From Gloeomargarita sp. SRBZ-1_bins_9 (GTDB lineage: Bacteria > Cyanobacteriota > Cyanobacteriia > Gloeomargaritales > Gloeomargaritaceae), in assembly GCA_039794565.1 (NCBI GenBank), contig JAUQVX010000001.1:310001-374000 (forward strand): a DNA stretch of 64,000 nucleotides, in the 5' to 3' direction. Positions 34,020 to 44,325 of this stretch are shown piece by piece; position 1 is the first letter of the stretch, and each line of letters begins with the position of its first letter. Below the pieces are notes generated by a model. That model searched no databases. It worked only from the letters and a program-made list of their open reading frames with translations, and had not been told where the DNA came from. Position numbers and translations under genes: made by a program.

Positions 34020-34207
34020 GGGTGGGTTCTGCTGGGACGGCCCAGCAGCCAGCGTGGGGTTGGCGCCATTTCCAGGTGAAATTTGTGTTTGTGGCAATGG
34101 TGGCCGTCTGTGACCCCCAGGTGTGGTTTTGGCTCAATGCCCAGCAACTGCGCAACCGGTGTTTATGGCAGCCCGGCTGGCAATCCCTACAAAAAATGCC
34201 CCCTTGA
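34007..34207 (+). CDS. Small Trp-rich protein (TIGR02450/DUF2389-like)
   Basis: 66 residues. Pattern GWRHFQVKFV, MVAVCDPQVWFWLNAQQLRN, CLWQPGWQSL resembles the short Trp-rich family conserved in cyanobacteria, whose members carry the RHFxV and WxPGW signatures. No function known. The ATG lies inside the last codons of the DRTGG gene (13-bp overlap), as is typical for this compact operon. An upstream GTG adds four residues but is not supported by a better ribosome site. Confidence 0.6.
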   Translation: MPRVRVGSAGTAQQPAWGWRHFQVKFVFVAMVAVCDPQVWFWLNAQQLRNRCLWQPGWQSLQKMPP

Positions 34208-34246
34208 ATGAGGGCGTCTTGGTGGCCAGCGAACGTTTCACGAAAT

Positions 34247-34834
34247 TCACGCCGCTTTGTAGTAATCAGGTTCGTTGCCGGGCTTCCATTTGATGTTGCA
34301 CCCCAGGCTGGCCTTTTGGTCAGGAGAGACCGGTTGACCGCTTAAGACCGCATCAATAGCAGCCCGTAGGTCCTTTCCCGTCACCGGTAGGTCATTGCCC
34401 GGGCGGCTGTCGTCAAATTGGCCGCGATAGACCAGCTTCCGCTCCCGGTCGAATAGGTAGAAATCGGGGGTGCAGGCGGCACGATAGGCCTTGGCCACCT
34501 CCTGGGTCTCGTCATAGCACAAGGGGAAGGTAAACCCCAATTCCTGGGCCATTTCTTTCAAAGATTCGGGCCGGTCGTCGGGATACTTTTCCGCATCGTT
34601 GGAACTGATGGCCACAATGCCAATGTCTTTGTCTTTGTAGTCCTGCCCCAGTTTCGCCAGCTCATGTTGGATATGTTTGACGTAGGGGCAGTGACGGCAG
34701 ATAAACATCACCAGTAGGGCGCTTTTGTCGGCAAAGCTGCTCAGACTAATGGTCTGACCTGTCACCACATCCGGCAGGGCAAAATCCGGCGCTGGTGTGC
34801 CTAATTCCAACATCGTCGAGGGTGTGCGTGCCAT
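34247..34834 (-). CDS. Thioredoxin-like/peroxiredoxin-type protein
   Basis: 195 residues of the AhpC/TSA-like thioredoxin fold: PAPDFALPDVVTGQTISLSS, then FICRHCPYVKH with a CxxC at the thioredoxin position, AISSNDAEKYPDD, and CTPDFYLFDRERKLVYRGQFDDSRPGN (parts). This family is common in cyanobacteria and plants. The catalytic Cys pair suggests reductase or peroxidase activity on organic or lipid peroxides, not shown. The start is the ATG after GGAGGTGGGAGC. It is downstream of glyQ by 11 bp and likely cotranscribed. Confidence 0.86.
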   Translation of the reverse strand: MARTPSTMLELGTPAPDFALPDVVTGQTISLSSFADKSALLVMFICRHCPYVKHIQHELAKLGQDYKDKDIGIVAISSNDAEKYPDDRPESLKEMAQELGFTFPLCYDETQEVAKAYRAACTPDFYLFDRERKLVYRGQFDDSRPGNDLPVTGKDLRAAIDAVLSGQPVSPDQKASLGCNIKWKPGNEPDYYKAA

Positions 34835-34845
34835 GCTCCCACCTC

Positions 34846-35745
34846 CTAAACCGGTTGCTTCGCTTTCATTATGCCGGTTGGCCGCAGCAAGGGAAACCCC
34901 AATTGTTCCCGCTGCTGGATGTACAGTTGGGCCACCTGGCGAGCTAACTGGCGAATGCGGGCGATGTAACGGGTGCGCTCGGTCACGGCAATCACCCCCC
35001 GCGCCTCCAGCAGGTTGAAGGTGTGGGAGCATTTGAGCACGTAATCCAAAGTGGGGGCCACCAACTGCTGGGCTAACAGGTGCTGGGCCTCTTTTTCATA
35101 CAGCGTGAAAAGTTGGAAGAGAATTGGGGGGTCGGCAGCCTGAAAATTGTAGGTACATTGCTCCACTTCGCTGTGCCGGTAAAGGTCTCCGTAGGTCACC
35201 TGGGCGTTCCAGCGGATGTCCCAAATGGTGTCCACATTTTGCAAATACATGGCCAGGCGCTCCAGCCCATAGGTGATTTCCACGGACACGGGTTGACAGT
35301 CAATGCTGCCGCACTGCTGGAAGTAGGTAAATTGGGTGATTTCCATGCCGTCGAGCCAGACCTCCCAGCCTACGCCCCAGGCGCCCAACGTCGGTGACTC
35401 CCAGTTGTCCTCCACAAACCGAATGTCGTGTTCCGCCGGAGCAATCCCCAGCCGTTGCAACGACGCCAGGTAAATGTCTTGGATGTCCGGGGGGGAGGGT
35501 TTGATCAGCACCTGGTATTGGAAGTAGTGCTGCAGGCGGTTGGGGTTTTCCCCGTAGCGCCCATCCCCCGGTCGTCGGCAGGGTTCGGCATAGGCCACGG
35601 CCCAGGGTTCCGGCCCCAAGGCCCGCAAAAACGTGTGGGGACTCATGGTGGCAGCGCCTTTTTCCAGGTCGTAGGGTTGGCCGATTACACACCCCTGCGC
35701 CCCCCAAAAGTCATGTAGGGCAGCAATCAGGTCTTGGAAATACAC
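34846..35745 (-). CDS. glyQ: Glycyl-tRNA synthetase alpha subunit
   Basis: 299 residues of the bacterial alpha2-beta2 class II enzyme. [57 protein letters not shown] and the catalytic [19 protein letters not shown] segment are hallmarks of GlyQ (parts). GTG start chosen, with AAGGGA seven bases upstream; a longer frame reading into the divergent kinase gene is rejected. The beta subunit glyS is not in the window, so it is encoded elsewhere, as is usual in cyanobacteria. Confidence 0.95.
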   Translation of the reverse strand: MYFQDLIAALHDFWGAQGCVIGQPYDLEKGAATMSPHTFLRALGPEPWAVAYAEPCRRPGDGRYGENPNRLQHYFQYQVLIKPSPPDIQDIYLASLQRLGIAPAEHDIRFVEDNWESPTLGAWGVGWEVWLDGMEITQFTYFQQCGSIDCQPVSVEITYGLERLAMYLQNVDTIWDIRWNAQVTYGDLYRHSEVEQCTYNFQAADPPILFQLFTLYEKEAQHLLAQQLVAPTLDYVLKCSHTFNLLEARGVIAVTERTRYIARIRQLARQVAQLYIQQREQLGFPLLRPTGIMKAKQPV

Positions 35746-35803
35746 AGGCAGTCCCTTGCGCGTCTTGTGTCTATACTGAAGGGTTGTGGGTTTTCCTGGC
35801 AAG

Positions 35804-37126
35804 ATGCCCCGCCCCAAATTAGTAGTTCTGGACGACGACCCCACCGGCTCCCAAACGGTGCACAGTTGTTTGTTGCTGCTGCGTTGGGACCCCGCAACCC
35901 TACAAACCGCCTGGGCCGATGCGTCTCCGTTGTTTTTCATCTTGGGTAATACCCGTGCCTGTACCCCCGACAAGGCCGCCCAAATCACCCGGGAAATTTG
36001 TTGCCACCTGCGCCAAGTGGTAGGGGAGCGTCTCCTGGACCAGGCCATGATCATCAGCCGCTCGGATTCCACCCTGCGGGGCCACTATCCCCTGGAGGTG
36101 GAGGTCTTGAACGAGGAGCTGGGGCCGTTTGACGGACACCTGCTGATTCCCGCTTTTATTGAAGGGGGTCGGATCACCCGCAATAGCACCCACTACCTGC
36201 TCGTCAACGGCCAGCCGGTGCCAGTCGACCAGACTGAATTTGCCCGGGATACCGTCTTTGGCTACCCCTCGGCCTACCTGCCGGCCTACGTGGAGTACAA
36301 AACGGGGGGGCGTATCCGCCAAGAGCAGGTGCTACGCCTGACGCTCGAACACATCCGGTCGGGGCGCACAGAGGACCTGCTGCTGGGGTTGCAGAACAAT
36401 GCTTGTGCCGTGGTGGATGCCGAGACGGAGGAGGATTTGCAGCGGGTGGCCCAGGCCCTGTACCGGCTGCAGCAGCAAGGGAAACGTTTACTGTTGCGTT
36501 CGGCAGCAGGGATTGTCCGTGCCCTGGCCCAATTGCCCCCCCAACCGGTCGCGCCGGCAGCCATGTCAACCTACGTGCAAGGACAACGGCCGGGTGTGGT
36601 GGTGGTGGGTTCCCATGTGCAGTTATCCACCCAGCAGGTTGAGCATCTGTTGCGCCAGCCAGGGGTGCAGGGCATCGAACTGGCCATTACGGGTTTGTTA
36701 CAGGGACAGACGCCGGCGGAGGTGGTGGCCCAGGTATTGCCCCAGATTACGCAAGCCTTACACCAGGGGTTGACCCCCGTCATCTACACCCCGCGCCAGG
36801 AGTTAACCTTTCCCGACCAGGAGACCCGCTTACACTTTGGCGCCCAGGTAGCCCAGACCACGGCCCTGCTGGTGCAACAACTCCCCCCCGACATCGGTTT
36901 TTTGGTGAGCAAGGGGGGCATTACCTCCAATACCATCCTCAGCGATGGGTTGCAGTTGACAGCGGTGCGCCTGCTGGGGCAAATTGCGCCGGGGATCAAT
37001 GTCATTCGCACGCCCGCCGACCATCCCCGTTTTCCCCAGCTGCCGGTGGTCATTGTCCCCGGTAACGTAGGCGGCCCCGAGGTGCTGACGACCATCGTGC
37101 AGCGGTTAGACCCCCGGCAGGCCTAG
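35804..37126 (+). CDS. Four-carbon acid sugar kinase family protein (DUF1537/OtnK)
   Basis: 440 residues. N-terminal domain opens [12 protein letters not shown] and continues [35 protein letters not shown]-terminal domain has [12 protein letters not shown] and [14 protein letters not shown], the nucleotide-binding region. These are the DUF1537 landmarks; OtnK/DtnK phosphorylate four-carbon acid sugars such as 3-oxo- or D-erythronate derivatives. Natural substrate in cyanobacteria is unknown. ATG preferred; a GTG six codons upstream is possible. It converges on ybaB with a 21-bp overlap. Confidence 0.88.
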   Translation: MPRPKLVVLDDDPTGSQTVHSCLLLLRWDPATLQTAWADASPLFFILGNTRACTPDKAAQITREICCHLRQVVGERLLDQAMIISRSDSTLRGHYPLEVEVLNEELGPFDGHLLIPAFIEGGRITRNSTHYLLVNGQPVPVDQTEFARDTVFGYPSAYLPAYVEYKTGGRIRQEQVLRLTLEHIRSGRTEDLLLGLQNNACAVVDAETEEDLQRVAQALYRLQQQGKRLLLRSAAGIVRALAQLPPQPVAPAAMSTYVQGQRPGVVVVGSHVQLSTQQVEHLLRQPGVQGIELAITGLLQGQTPAEVVAQVLPQITQALHQGLTPVIYTPRQELTFPDQETRLHFGAQVAQTTALLVQQLPPDIGFLVSKGGITSNTILSDGLQLTAVRLLGQIAPGINVIRTPADHPRFPQLPVVIVPGNVGGPEVLTTIVQRLDPRQA

Positions 37127-37450
37127 GTTGCCCGTGAGTTCGTCCATCTTGCGCTTCATGGTGGTAGTGGATTCGTCGTAGGCAGCCCGCAATGCCGCAT
37201 ACACCAACTGGGACAGTTCTTCGGCGCTTTTTTGCAGCGCATCGGGGGCAATTTCTACGCGGCGGGGTTCTTGGTTGCCGCTAAGCACCACCTTCACCAG
37301 GCCCTCGGCCGCTTCCCCCACAATTTCCATGGCATCCAGTTCCTGCTGCATCTGGATGGCCCCCTCTTGCACCTGCTGCGCTTTTTTGAGGGCCTCGGCA
37401 AACTCCTTCATCTTGCCCAGCCCAAAGCCAAAGCCTTTGCCCTGCGTCAT
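37106..37450 (-). CDS. YbaB/EbfC-family nucleoid-associated protein
   Basis: 114 residues with the pattern [20 protein letters not shown], a central short sheet ([20 protein letters not shown]) and C-terminal helix ending [18 protein letters not shown]. Such proteins bind DNA as dimers and shape the nucleoid. It is followed on the opposite strand by the kinase gene and diverges from secA across 80 bp. Confidence 0.93.
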   Translation of the reverse strand: MTQGKGFGFGLGKMKEFAEALKKAQQVQEGAIQMQQELDAMEIVGEAAEGLVKVVLSGNQEPRRVEIAPDALQKSAEELSQLVYAALRAAYDESTTTMKRKMDELTGNLGLPGV

Positions 37451-37530
37451 ACCGTCTCTCCCAGTGTCTTTCCCTGTCCCAGCCTACCACGATGCTACGA
37501 TAAATAGTACTGAGCCAATGATGTTCACCC

Positions 37531-40311
37531 ATGCTGAAACTGCTGCTTGGCGACCCCAATCAACGGCGCTTGAACCAATACAAGCCCCTGGTGACGGAAA
37601 TCAACCTGCTGGAGCCGGAGATGGAAAAACTCTCCGACGAGCAACTGCGGGGGAAAACGGCGGAATTTCGCCAGCGCCTGGAACGGGGAGAGTCCCTGGA
37701 TGACCTGTTGCCGGAGGCCTTTGCCGTGGTACGGGAGGCGGGCAAACGGGTACTGGGGATGCGCCATTTTGATGTGCAGCTTTTGGGGGGCATCGTGCTC
37801 CACGAGGGACAAATCGCCGAGATGAAAACCGGTGAAGGGAAAACCCTAGTGGCGACCCTGCCGGCCTATCTCAACGCCTTGACGGGTAAAGGGGTGCACA
37901 TTGTTACGGTCAATGACTACCTGGCCCGGCGGGACGCGGAATGGATGGGTCAATTGCACCGGTTTTTGGGCTTGAGCGTGGGGTTGATCCAGCAGGGGAT
38001 GGATGCCACGGAGCGCCGTAAAAATTATGCCTGCGACATCACCTACGCCACCAACAGCGAAATTGGGTTTGACTATCTGCGGGACAACATGGCCACCAGC
38101 TTGGAAGAGGTGGTGCAGCGGCCGTTTTACTACTGCATCATTGACGAGGTGGACTCGATTTTGATTGACGAGGCCCGCACACCCTTGATCATTTCCGGGC
38201 AGGTGGCCGACCCGGAAGAACGGGAGAAAAAATACATCAAGGCGGCCTGGGTGGCGGCGCAACTCAAACGGGATGAACACTACGAGGTGGACGAAAAAAA
38301 TCGGAATATCCTGCTGACGGATGAGGGATTTTTGGAGGCGGAAAGATTGCTGGGGGTTAACGACCTGTACGACCCGGAAAACCCCTGGGCGCACTATGTG
38401 TTTAACGCCATCAAGGCCAAGGAATTGTTTATCAGGGATGTGAACTACATCGTCCGCAATGATGAGGTGGTGATTGTAGACGAATTCACCGGGCGGGTGT
38501 TGCCGGGGCGGCGTTGGAGCGATGGGTTGCACCAGGCGATTGAAGCCAAAGAAGGGGTCCCGATTGAGCCGGAAACCCAGACCCTGGCCAGCATTACCTA
38601 TCAGAATTTGTTTTTGCTGTATCCCAAACTGGCGGGGATGACGGGGACGGCCAAAACCGAGGAGGCGGAATTCAGCAAGATTTACAAGCTAGAGGTGATG
38701 GTGATTCCCACCAACCGCCCTAATATCCGCAAGGATTTGCCGGATGTGGTGTACAAGACGGAGAGGGCCAAGTGGTTGGCGGTGGCGGAGGAGTGCGTCC
38801 AACAGTACGCTATCGGGCGACCGGTGTTGGTGGGGACTACCAGTGTGGAGAAGTCGGAGCTGTTGTCGGCCCTGTTGCACGAGCGGGGGATTCCCCACAA
38901 TTTGCTCAACGCTAAGCCGGAGAATGTGGAGCGGGAGGCGGAAATCATTGCCCAGGCGGGGCGCAAAGGGGCGGTGACCATTGCCACCAACATGGCCGGA
39001 CGGGGGACGGACATCATCCTGGGGGGGAATGCGGAGTACATGGCCCGCTTGAAGATGCGGGAGTACTTCATGCCCCGGTTAGTGCGCCCAGAGGAGGACG
39101 ATGGATTCCGTGTACTGGCATCGGTTATGGGGGCACGGAGCAGCGGGGGTGTGGGTTTTGGTACGGGCAAGAAGGTGAAGACCTGGAAGGCATCCCCCAA
39201 TATCTACCCGGCGGAACTGTCCCCAGAAACAGAACGGGCGCTGCGGGCGGCGGTGGATTTTGCTGTGCAGGTGTATGGGGAACAAAGTCTGCCGGAGCTG
39301 GAGGCGGAGGAAAAAATCGCCATTGCTTCGGAAAAGGGGCCGACGGATGACCCGGTGATCGCCCGCCTGCGGGAGGTGTACAACCGGATTCGCCAAGAGT
39401 ACGAGGTCTATACCCAGGCGGAGCATGATGAGGTGGTGAAACTGGGGGGCCTGTATGTCATCGGCACGGAGCGGCACGAGTCCCGGCGGATTGACAACCA
39501 GTTGCGGGGGCGGGCGGGCCGGCAAGGGGACCCGGGGATGACCCGCTTTTTCCTAAGTCTGGAGGACAACCTGCTGCGGATTTTCGGCGGGGAACGGGTG
39601 GCGGCGTTGATGAATGCGTTTCGGGTGGAGGACGACATGCCCATTGAGTCGCCGTTTCTCACCCGGGCTTTGGAAAACGCTCAAAAGAAGGTGGAGACCT
39701 ATTACTACGACATCCGCAAGCAGGTGTTTGAATACGATGAGGTGCTCAACAACCAGCGGCGGGCTATCTATGCGGAACGGCGACGGATTTTAGAGGGGCG
39801 CGACCTGAAGGAGTTGGTGATCCAGTACGCGGAAAAAACGATTGATGACATCATCGCGGCCTACATCAACCCGGATTTGCCCCCCGACGAATGGAACCTG
39901 GCGGGTCTGGTGGACAAGGTCAAGCAATTTGTCTATCTGTTGAGCGACCTGGAGCCAAAGGATTTGGAGAATTTGACGTTGCCGGAAATCCAGGCGTTTT
40001 TACACGAGCAGGTGCGCGTTGCCTACGACCTGAAGGAGGCGCAAATCGAGCAAATTCGCCCGGGGTTGATGCGGGAGGCGGAGCGCTTTTTCATCCTGCA
40101 GCAGTTGGACAACCTGTGGCGGGAGCACCTGCAACAGATGGATGCGCTGCGGGAGTCGGTGGGGCTGCGGGGTTACGGCCAACAAGACCCCTTGATCGAG
40201 TACAAGATTGAGGGGTACGAACTCTTCCAGGACATGATGACCAATATCCGCCGCAATGTGGTCTATGCCCTGTTCCAGTTCCAACCCCAGGTGCAACCGG
40301 TGGCGGGATGA
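37531..40311 (+). CDS. secA: Preprotein translocase ATPase SecA
   Basis: 926 residues. Drives export through SecYEG in both thylakoid and plasma membranes. Walker [12 protein letters not shown] (near 105), DEVD Walker B ([10 protein letters not shown]), AGTGTDIIxGG-like [13 protein letters not shown], the arginine finger region [11 protein letters not shown] and the C-terminal PVAG tail as usual for cyanobacteria. A variable insertion region around residues 510-590 ([20 protein letters not shown]) lies inside NBD2, where cyanobacterial SecA carries extra sequence. Full-length. Confidence 0.98.
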   Translation: MLKLLLGDPNQRRLNQYKPLVTEINLLEPEMEKLSDEQLRGKTAEFRQRLERGESLDDLLPEAFAVVREAGKRVLGMRHFDVQLLGGIVLHEGQIAEMKTGEGKTLVATLPAYLNALTGKGVHIVTVNDYLARRDAEWMGQLHRFLGLSVGLIQQGMDATERRKNYACDITYATNSEIGFDYLRDNMATSLEEVVQRPFYYCIIDEVDSILIDEARTPLIISGQVADPEEREKKYIKAAWVAAQLKRDEHYEVDEKNRNILLTDEGFLEAERLLGVNDLYDPENPWAHYVFNAIKAKELFIRDVNYIVRNDEVVIVDEFTGRVLPGRRWSDGLHQAIEAKEGVPIEPETQTLASITYQNLFLLYPKLAGMTGTAKTEEAEFSKIYKLEVMVIPTNRPNIRKDLPDVVYKTERAKWLAVAEECVQQYAIGRPVLVGTTSVEKSELLSALLHERGIPHNLLNAKPENVEREAEIIAQAGRKGAVTIATNMAGRGTDIILGGNAEYMARLKMREYFMPRLVRPEEDDGFRVLASVMGARSSGGVGFGTGKKVKTWKASPNIYPAELSPETERALRAAVDFAVQVYGEQSLPELEAEEKIAIASEKGPTDDPVIARLREVYNRIRQEYEVYTQAEHDEVVKLGGLYVIGTERHESRRIDNQLRGRAGRQGDPGMTRFFLSLEDNLLRIFGGERVAALMNAFRVEDDMPIESPFLTRALENAQKKVETYYYDIRKQVFEYDEVLNNQRRAIYAERRRILEGRDLKELVIQYAEKTIDDIIAAYINPDLPPDEWNLAGLVDKVKQFVYLLSDLEPKDLENLTLPEIQAFLHEQVRVAYDLKEAQIEQIRPGLMREAERFFILQQLDNLWREHLQQMDALRESVGLRGYGQQDPLIEYKIEGYELFQDMMTNIRRNVVYALFQFQPQVQPVAG

Positions 40312-40348
40312 GGTAAACTTGCCGATAACTGATCTCAGCGGTTTTGGC

Positions 40349-40376
40349 TTGACATGGGCAACCGGATTGAGATAAG
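40349..40376 (+). promoter_or_regulatory. Candidate sigma70 promoter upstream of the FkbM gene
   Basis: A perfect TTGACA -35 box at 40349 is followed after 16 bp by GATAAG as a weak -10. It lies about 30 bp before the ribosome site AGGGAG of the FkbM gene. Confidence 0.4.
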
Positions 40377-40406
40377 TTCAGTGACCAGCAAGAGGGAGTT
40401 GACTTA

Positions 40407-41195
40407 ATGGGTAATTTAGGCCGGGTCTTTAGTTCTCTGGGTCATGTTTTAAGAGGTGTAAAAGTCCAGGGAGATCAGGGTGAATGGGATGTTAGTGCCC
40501 TGCCTTTGATCATGGACATTGGTATGCATGAAGGTAAAGACACGCTTTTTTATCTCCGCAAGGGGTTTAGAGTGGTTGCAGTGGAGGCCAATCCTCAGTT
40601 TGTCAAGAATGTTCAATCCAAACTTACGGACTACATTGCTAAGGGTCAGCTGATCATAGAGAACTTAGCAATAGGAGACCGTGAGGGCGAAGTGACTTTT
40701 TATGTGAATTTGGACAACGATCAGTGGAGTAGCTTGAAGCGAGAATGGGGAACCAGACAAGGAACGCGTTATCAAGCGGCCCCAGTATCTGTTTGAGAAA
40801 TACGGAATGCCCTATTACCTGAAGGTGGATATTGAAGGCAGTGATATTGAGGTCGTTCGGGCATTACATGATTTCTCGGAGCGGCCTCGCTATATTTCGA
40901 TAGAAGAGAATCAGGCATACTACTTTGCTGAGCTGTGGGCAGTTGGATGTCGGTCCTTTAAGCTGGTGAATCAGAGCCATCTTTACAAGGTGAAGTGTCC
41001 AACCCCCCCCTGGAGGGTCTGTATGTAGATGCTACGTTTGATAGTGCTAGTTCTGGACCTTTTGGGGAGGAGGCGCCGGGTGAATGGATGAGTTTTGAGG
41101 TCGCTTTAGAGACATACTTCACCACTGTGCGCTCCCCCACTAAAGGTTATCTTGCAGGGAACTCCTGGTTTGACATCCACGGGCGTTTCGAGTAA
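40407..41195 (+). pseudogene. FkbM-family methyltransferase, two frameshifts
   Basis: Three successive frames carry collinear parts of one protein: MDIGMHEGKDTLFYLRKGF and VVAVEANP (SAM site) in the first; YYLKVDIEGSDIEVVRALHD (catalytic region) in the second; GPFGEEAPGEWMSFEVAL in the third. The first frame ends at TGA just before LFEKYGMPYY, where the sequence looks short by about seven codons plus a shift. The second break falls at an 8-C run (41003-41010); nine Cs would restore KCPTPPLEG. Codon use is AT-richer than the neighbours, as in transferred DNA. FkbM enzymes O-methylate sugars or polyketides. Confidence 0.8.
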
Positions 41196-41225
41196 CTTGA
41201 GACGGTATTGTCGTCGACGGTGAGG

Positions 41226-42323
41226 ATGCCCTATCCTGCTTGTCCCCCCAGCGACGGCGACTGGGAACTGGCCAGCTACGACTATCCCCTGCCCAAGGAA
41301 TTAATCGCCCAGTCCGCCAGGGTGCCCAGGGACCACGCCCGGTTGCTGGTGGTCTATCGGGATAGCCATCGCCACTGCCAGGTCTATGACTTGCCGGAGT
41401 TGTTGCGGCCAGGTGACCTGCTGGTGCTCAACAACACCAAGGTCATTCCGGCGCGACTGATGGGCCGACGACCCGGTGGGGGCCTGACGGAGTTTTTGTT
41501 GCTCGAGCCGGGGGAGGGGGAGACCTGGCGGGTGCTGGTGCGTCCCGGACGACGGGTGCGCCTGGGAATGCAGGTGACCTTTCCGGCTCAAGGGGAACCT
41601 CAACTGATTGGCGTAGTGCAGGCCCGGGACCCGGAAACCGGCGGACGCTGGGTGACGTTTCAGACGCCCAATGGTGCATTGCTCCAGACAACCCAGCTAT
41701 TCCCTCTCCTAGAGACCCTGGGCGAAGTCCCCTTGCCCCCCTATATCGAGCAGTTTCAGGGGGACCCGTCCCAGTACCAGACCGTCTATGCCCAGGTGCC
41801 CGGTTCGGTGGCCGCCCCAACCGCAGGGTTACATTTCACCCCCGAGCTATTGGAGCGACTCCAGGCGCGGGGCATTGCCCAGGGGATGATTACGTTGCAT
41901 GTGGGGGTGGGCACCTTTCGCCCGGTCAGCACGTCCGATATCCGGCAGCACCAATTGCATAGCGAGTGGATCGAAGTGCCGGCAGCGACGGTGGCCAAAA
42001 TTCAACAGACCCAGCAGCAGGGGGGGCGGGTGATAGCCGTGGGAACCACCGTGACGCGGGCTTTGGAGGCGGCAGCCCAGGGAGGCACCCTACAACCTAC
42101 TACCGGCAAGGCCAGTCTTTATATTTATCCCGGTTACCAGTGGCGCGTCATTGACGGGTTAATGACCAACTTTCACCTACCCCAGTCCAGTTTACTGATG
42201 CTGGTGAGCGCCCTGATTGGCCGGCAACGGCTGCTGCAGCTTTACCAGGAGGCCATCCGGGAGCGTTATCGCTTCTATTCCCTAGGGGATGCCATGCTGA
42301 TCCTCCCCGATATGGCACACTGA
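41226..42323 (+). CDS. queA: S-adenosylmethionine:tRNA ribosyltransferase-isomerase
   Basis: Transfers and rearranges ribose from SAM to preQ1 in tRNA, making epoxyqueuosine for QueG. 365 residues with ASYDYPLPKELIAQ, NNTKVIPARLMGRR, VGTFRPV near 240 and TTVTRALEAAAQGG, NFHLPQSSLLMLVSALIG at the end. The ATG used is preceded by a short purine run TGAGG; a TTG six codons earlier is less likely. It follows the FkbM remnant by 30 bp. Confidence 0.96.
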   Translation: MPYPACPPSDGDWELASYDYPLPKELIAQSARVPRDHARLLVVYRDSHRHCQVYDLPELLRPGDLLVLNNTKVIPARLMGRRPGGGLTEFLLLEPGEGETWRVLVRPGRRVRLGMQVTFPAQGEPQLIGVVQARDPETGGRWVTFQTPNGALLQTTQLFPLLETLGEVPLPPYIEQFQGDPSQYQTVYAQVPGSVAAPTAGLHFTPELLERLQARGIAQGMITLHVGVGTFRPVSTSDIRQHQLHSEWIEVPAATVAKIQQTQQQGGRVIAVGTTVTRALEAAAQGGTLQPTTGKASLYIYPGYQWRVIDGLMTNFHLPQSSLLMLVSALIGRQRLLQLYQEAIRERYRFYSLGDAMLILPDMAH

Positions 42324-42348
42324 AGGAAGCGCTCCTCGGGCAAAGGCG

Positions 42349-43515
42349 ATGCCAACCGTCCTTTCTCCCCTTACCCAGGTCCACAAATTCCTTAGCACCT
42401 GGCATGAGAGGGTGCCACTGCTGGACCGTTACCTCTTGCGCCTGTTCATTGGGCCGTTTCTGTTTGGTTTGGGGGCCTTCAGCTCCATTGGCCTGTCGGT
42501 GGGGGTGCTGTTTGAAACGGTGCGGCGGGTGGTGGAGTCCGGATTACCCTTGACCATCGCCTTCCAGGTTCTGGCGTTAAAAGCCCCCTATTTCATTGGA
42601 CTGGCCTTTCCCATGGCGACCTTGCTGGCGACCCTGTTGACCTACAGCCGCCTGAGTGCCAACAGCGAATTGATTGCCCTGCGGGCCTGCGGGGTGCCGG
42701 CGCGGCGCTGGGTGGTCCCTGCCCTCATCTTCAGCTTACTCACTACCGGCCTAACGTTTGTGTTTAATGAAGCAGTGGTCCCGGTCACCAACTATCAAGC
42801 GACCCTGCTGGTGCGGCAAGCCCTGGACAAGGACCGTCCCCGCATCGACCGCCGTCACATCATCTATCAAGAATTTGACCAGGCCACCGGCAAGGAATTA
42901 CAGCGGTTATTCTATGCCAGCCGGTTTGACGGGCGCTACATGCGGGGGCTAACAGTATTGGACTTTTCCCAGGAGGGCCTGCAGCAAATCCTGACGGCGG
43001 AAACCGGTTTTTGGAACGCCGAACGCCAAGCTTGGGAGTTTCACAACGGCACCATTTACCTGGTGGCCTACGACGCCAGTTACCGCAACATCATCCAGTT
43101 CAAAAAGCAAGAAATTACCCTTCCCAAGGCTCCCCTGGAGCTGGCCACCCAGCGGCGTAGCCCAGAGGAAATGAGCTTTTGGGAGGCGCGACGGTACTTG
43201 AAAATCCTGGAGAGTAGTGGTAATTTGGCCCAGATTCGCGAGTGGCAGGTGCGGATTCAACAAAAAATTGCCATCCCCTTTATTTGTCTGGTCATGGGCC
43301 TGGTGGGCACTGCCCTGGGGAGCTTGCCGCGCCGCAATTCCGGTGGCTGGGCCTTCAGCCTGAGCGTGGTGATTATTTTTATCTACTACTTGCTGATGTT
43401 TGTGGGGGATGTCATGAGCCAATCCGGATTGATTGCCCCTGTGGTGGGCGCTTGGTTCCCCAATGTCCTGGGGTTGGCCATGGGCGCCTATCTCCTGCGC
43501 AAGGCGGACCGCTAG
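42349..43515 (+). CDS. LptF/LptG-family permease (YjgP/YjgQ)
   Basis: 388-residue inner-membrane protein. Helices 1-3 (LLRLFIGPFLFGLGAFSSIG; APYFIGLAFPMATLLATLLT; a third near 125) and 4-6 near the C-terminus (IPFICLVMGLVGTALGSLP; FIYYLLMFVGDVM) bracket a beta-jellyroll domain in the periplasm. This is the fold of LptF and LptG, which with LptB move lipopolysaccharide from the inner membrane. Cyanobacteria usually have one protein serving both roles. The stop codon is 4 bp inside the ycf54 gene on the opposite strand. Confidence 0.88.
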   Translation: MPTVLSPLTQVHKFLSTWHERVPLLDRYLLRLFIGPFLFGLGAFSSIGLSVGVLFETVRRVVESGLPLTIAFQVLALKAPYFIGLAFPMATLLATLLTYSRLSANSELIALRACGVPARRWVVPALIFSLLTTGLTFVFNEAVVPVTNYQATLLVRQALDKDRPRIDRRHIIYQEFDQATGKELQRLFYASRFDGRYMRGLTVLDFSQEGLQQILTAETGFWNAERQAWEFHNGTIYLVAYDASYRNIIQFKKQEITLPKAPLELATQRRSPEEMSFWEARRYLKILESSGNLAQIREWQVRIQQKIAIPFICLVMGLVGTALGSLPRRNSGGWAFSLSVVIIFIYYLLMFVGDVMSQSGLIAPVVGAWFPNVLGLAMGAYLLRKADR

Positions 43516-43829
43516 GCGACACTGGCGAGGGGGTCGGGAATGGTGGCCGATGGCGCCTCAAAACTGCCGGTGAGCACGAACTCCAGCCGCAATTTCAAAA
43601 ACGTGGCAAAGTCGCGATTGGTGGTGACAATGGCCGCTGCCGGTTGGGGACATTTGGCCTTGACTTCGGCGAACTCCGGGGTTTCCAAAAAGGCCGGACG
43701 CCGCACCAAGAAAAAATCAATTTCTTTACCCTCCCGCTGGTAGTATTTCGTGCGCTCCCGGAGTACTTCTTCCAAAGGCTCAATTTCGGTAAGGAATTTC
43801 TCGCTGGCCAGAACGTAGTAGTACTGCAT
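43512..43829 (-). CDS. ycf54: Ycf54-type protein (Mg-protoporphyrin ester cyclase accessory)
   Basis: 105 residues, agreeing with Ycf54/DUF2488 from end to end: MQYYYVLASEKFL, EEVLRERTKYYQREGKEIDF, KCPQPAAAIVTTN and LKLRLEFVLTGSFEAPSATI. Ycf54 associates with the AcsF cyclase, which forms protochlorophyllide from Mg-protoporphyrin monomethyl ester, and is needed for its accumulation. A strong AGGAGG lies 15 bases before the ATG, which is long, so the start could be slightly upstream, though no in-frame start is visible. Confidence 0.92.
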   Translation of the reverse strand: MQYYYVLASEKFLTEIEPLEEVLRERTKYYQREGKEIDFFLVRRPAFLETPEFAEVKAKCPQPAAAIVTTNRDFATFLKLRLEFVLTGSFEAPSATIPDPLASVA

Positions 43830-43871
43830 GGATGTCCGTCGAATCCTCCTTAGGGCAGTTATTCTAGCATC

Positions 43872-44315
43872 TCAGGTCTGCTGTTCCGCTCGGGCTTGGC
43901 GATAGGCTTTCCAGGGGGCCTGGCCATTGATGGCCAAAATCCCCACCCCCACATCCGGCCAGGGGGAAGGGTAGGCAACGATGATGACCAGATTGGTCAG
44001 GGCGTCATTGCGAACCGAAAAAACAGCTGCCAGCGTCAAGCTGCCTCCCGGTGCCGAAAACGCAACAACGACAGGGGCCTAGGCTGGGGCGGCCAAGGTC
44101 GGTATAACTTCTGCACCAAGGAGGCCAACGTTGCCAACGCTGGAAACGGCAACAGTCCCGCCAGCCCCAGGGCCAGCCAACTTTGGTAGGGCCATCGCCA
44201 ACCCAACGCCCCAAACACCAGCAGACTCAACCGAACCAATGGCCCAGGCCACACCTGCCTCCACCAGAAAGTAGGTGCCGTTGAGCAGAGCCACCAGCAG
44301 CACCGTCCTCCGCAA
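43872..44315 (-). pseudogene. Cation diffusion facilitator (CDF) transporter remnant
   Basis: Segments of one CDF transporter appear in order but in different frames. VLLVALLNGTYFLVEAGVAW is helix 1. GWRWPYQSWLALGLAGLLPF is a later helix. VFSVRNDALTNLVIIVAYPS and WPDVGVGILAINGQAPWKAY form the end, closing at a TGA. The AD-S-x-D-metal-site segment usually after helix 1 (DSxDFxED) is missing, and the middle is deleted. It follows a LOG-family gene by 10 bp. The original start was near a TTG or an upstream ATG. Not functional as read. Confidence 0.75.
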
Positions 44316-44325
44316 CGCCTGCGCA

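Noticed and set aside
34846-36072. GlyQ extended by about 110 residues at the N-terminus
   Set aside because: The extension would overlap the divergent kinase gene and is not present in the family; the GTG start gives the standard length.
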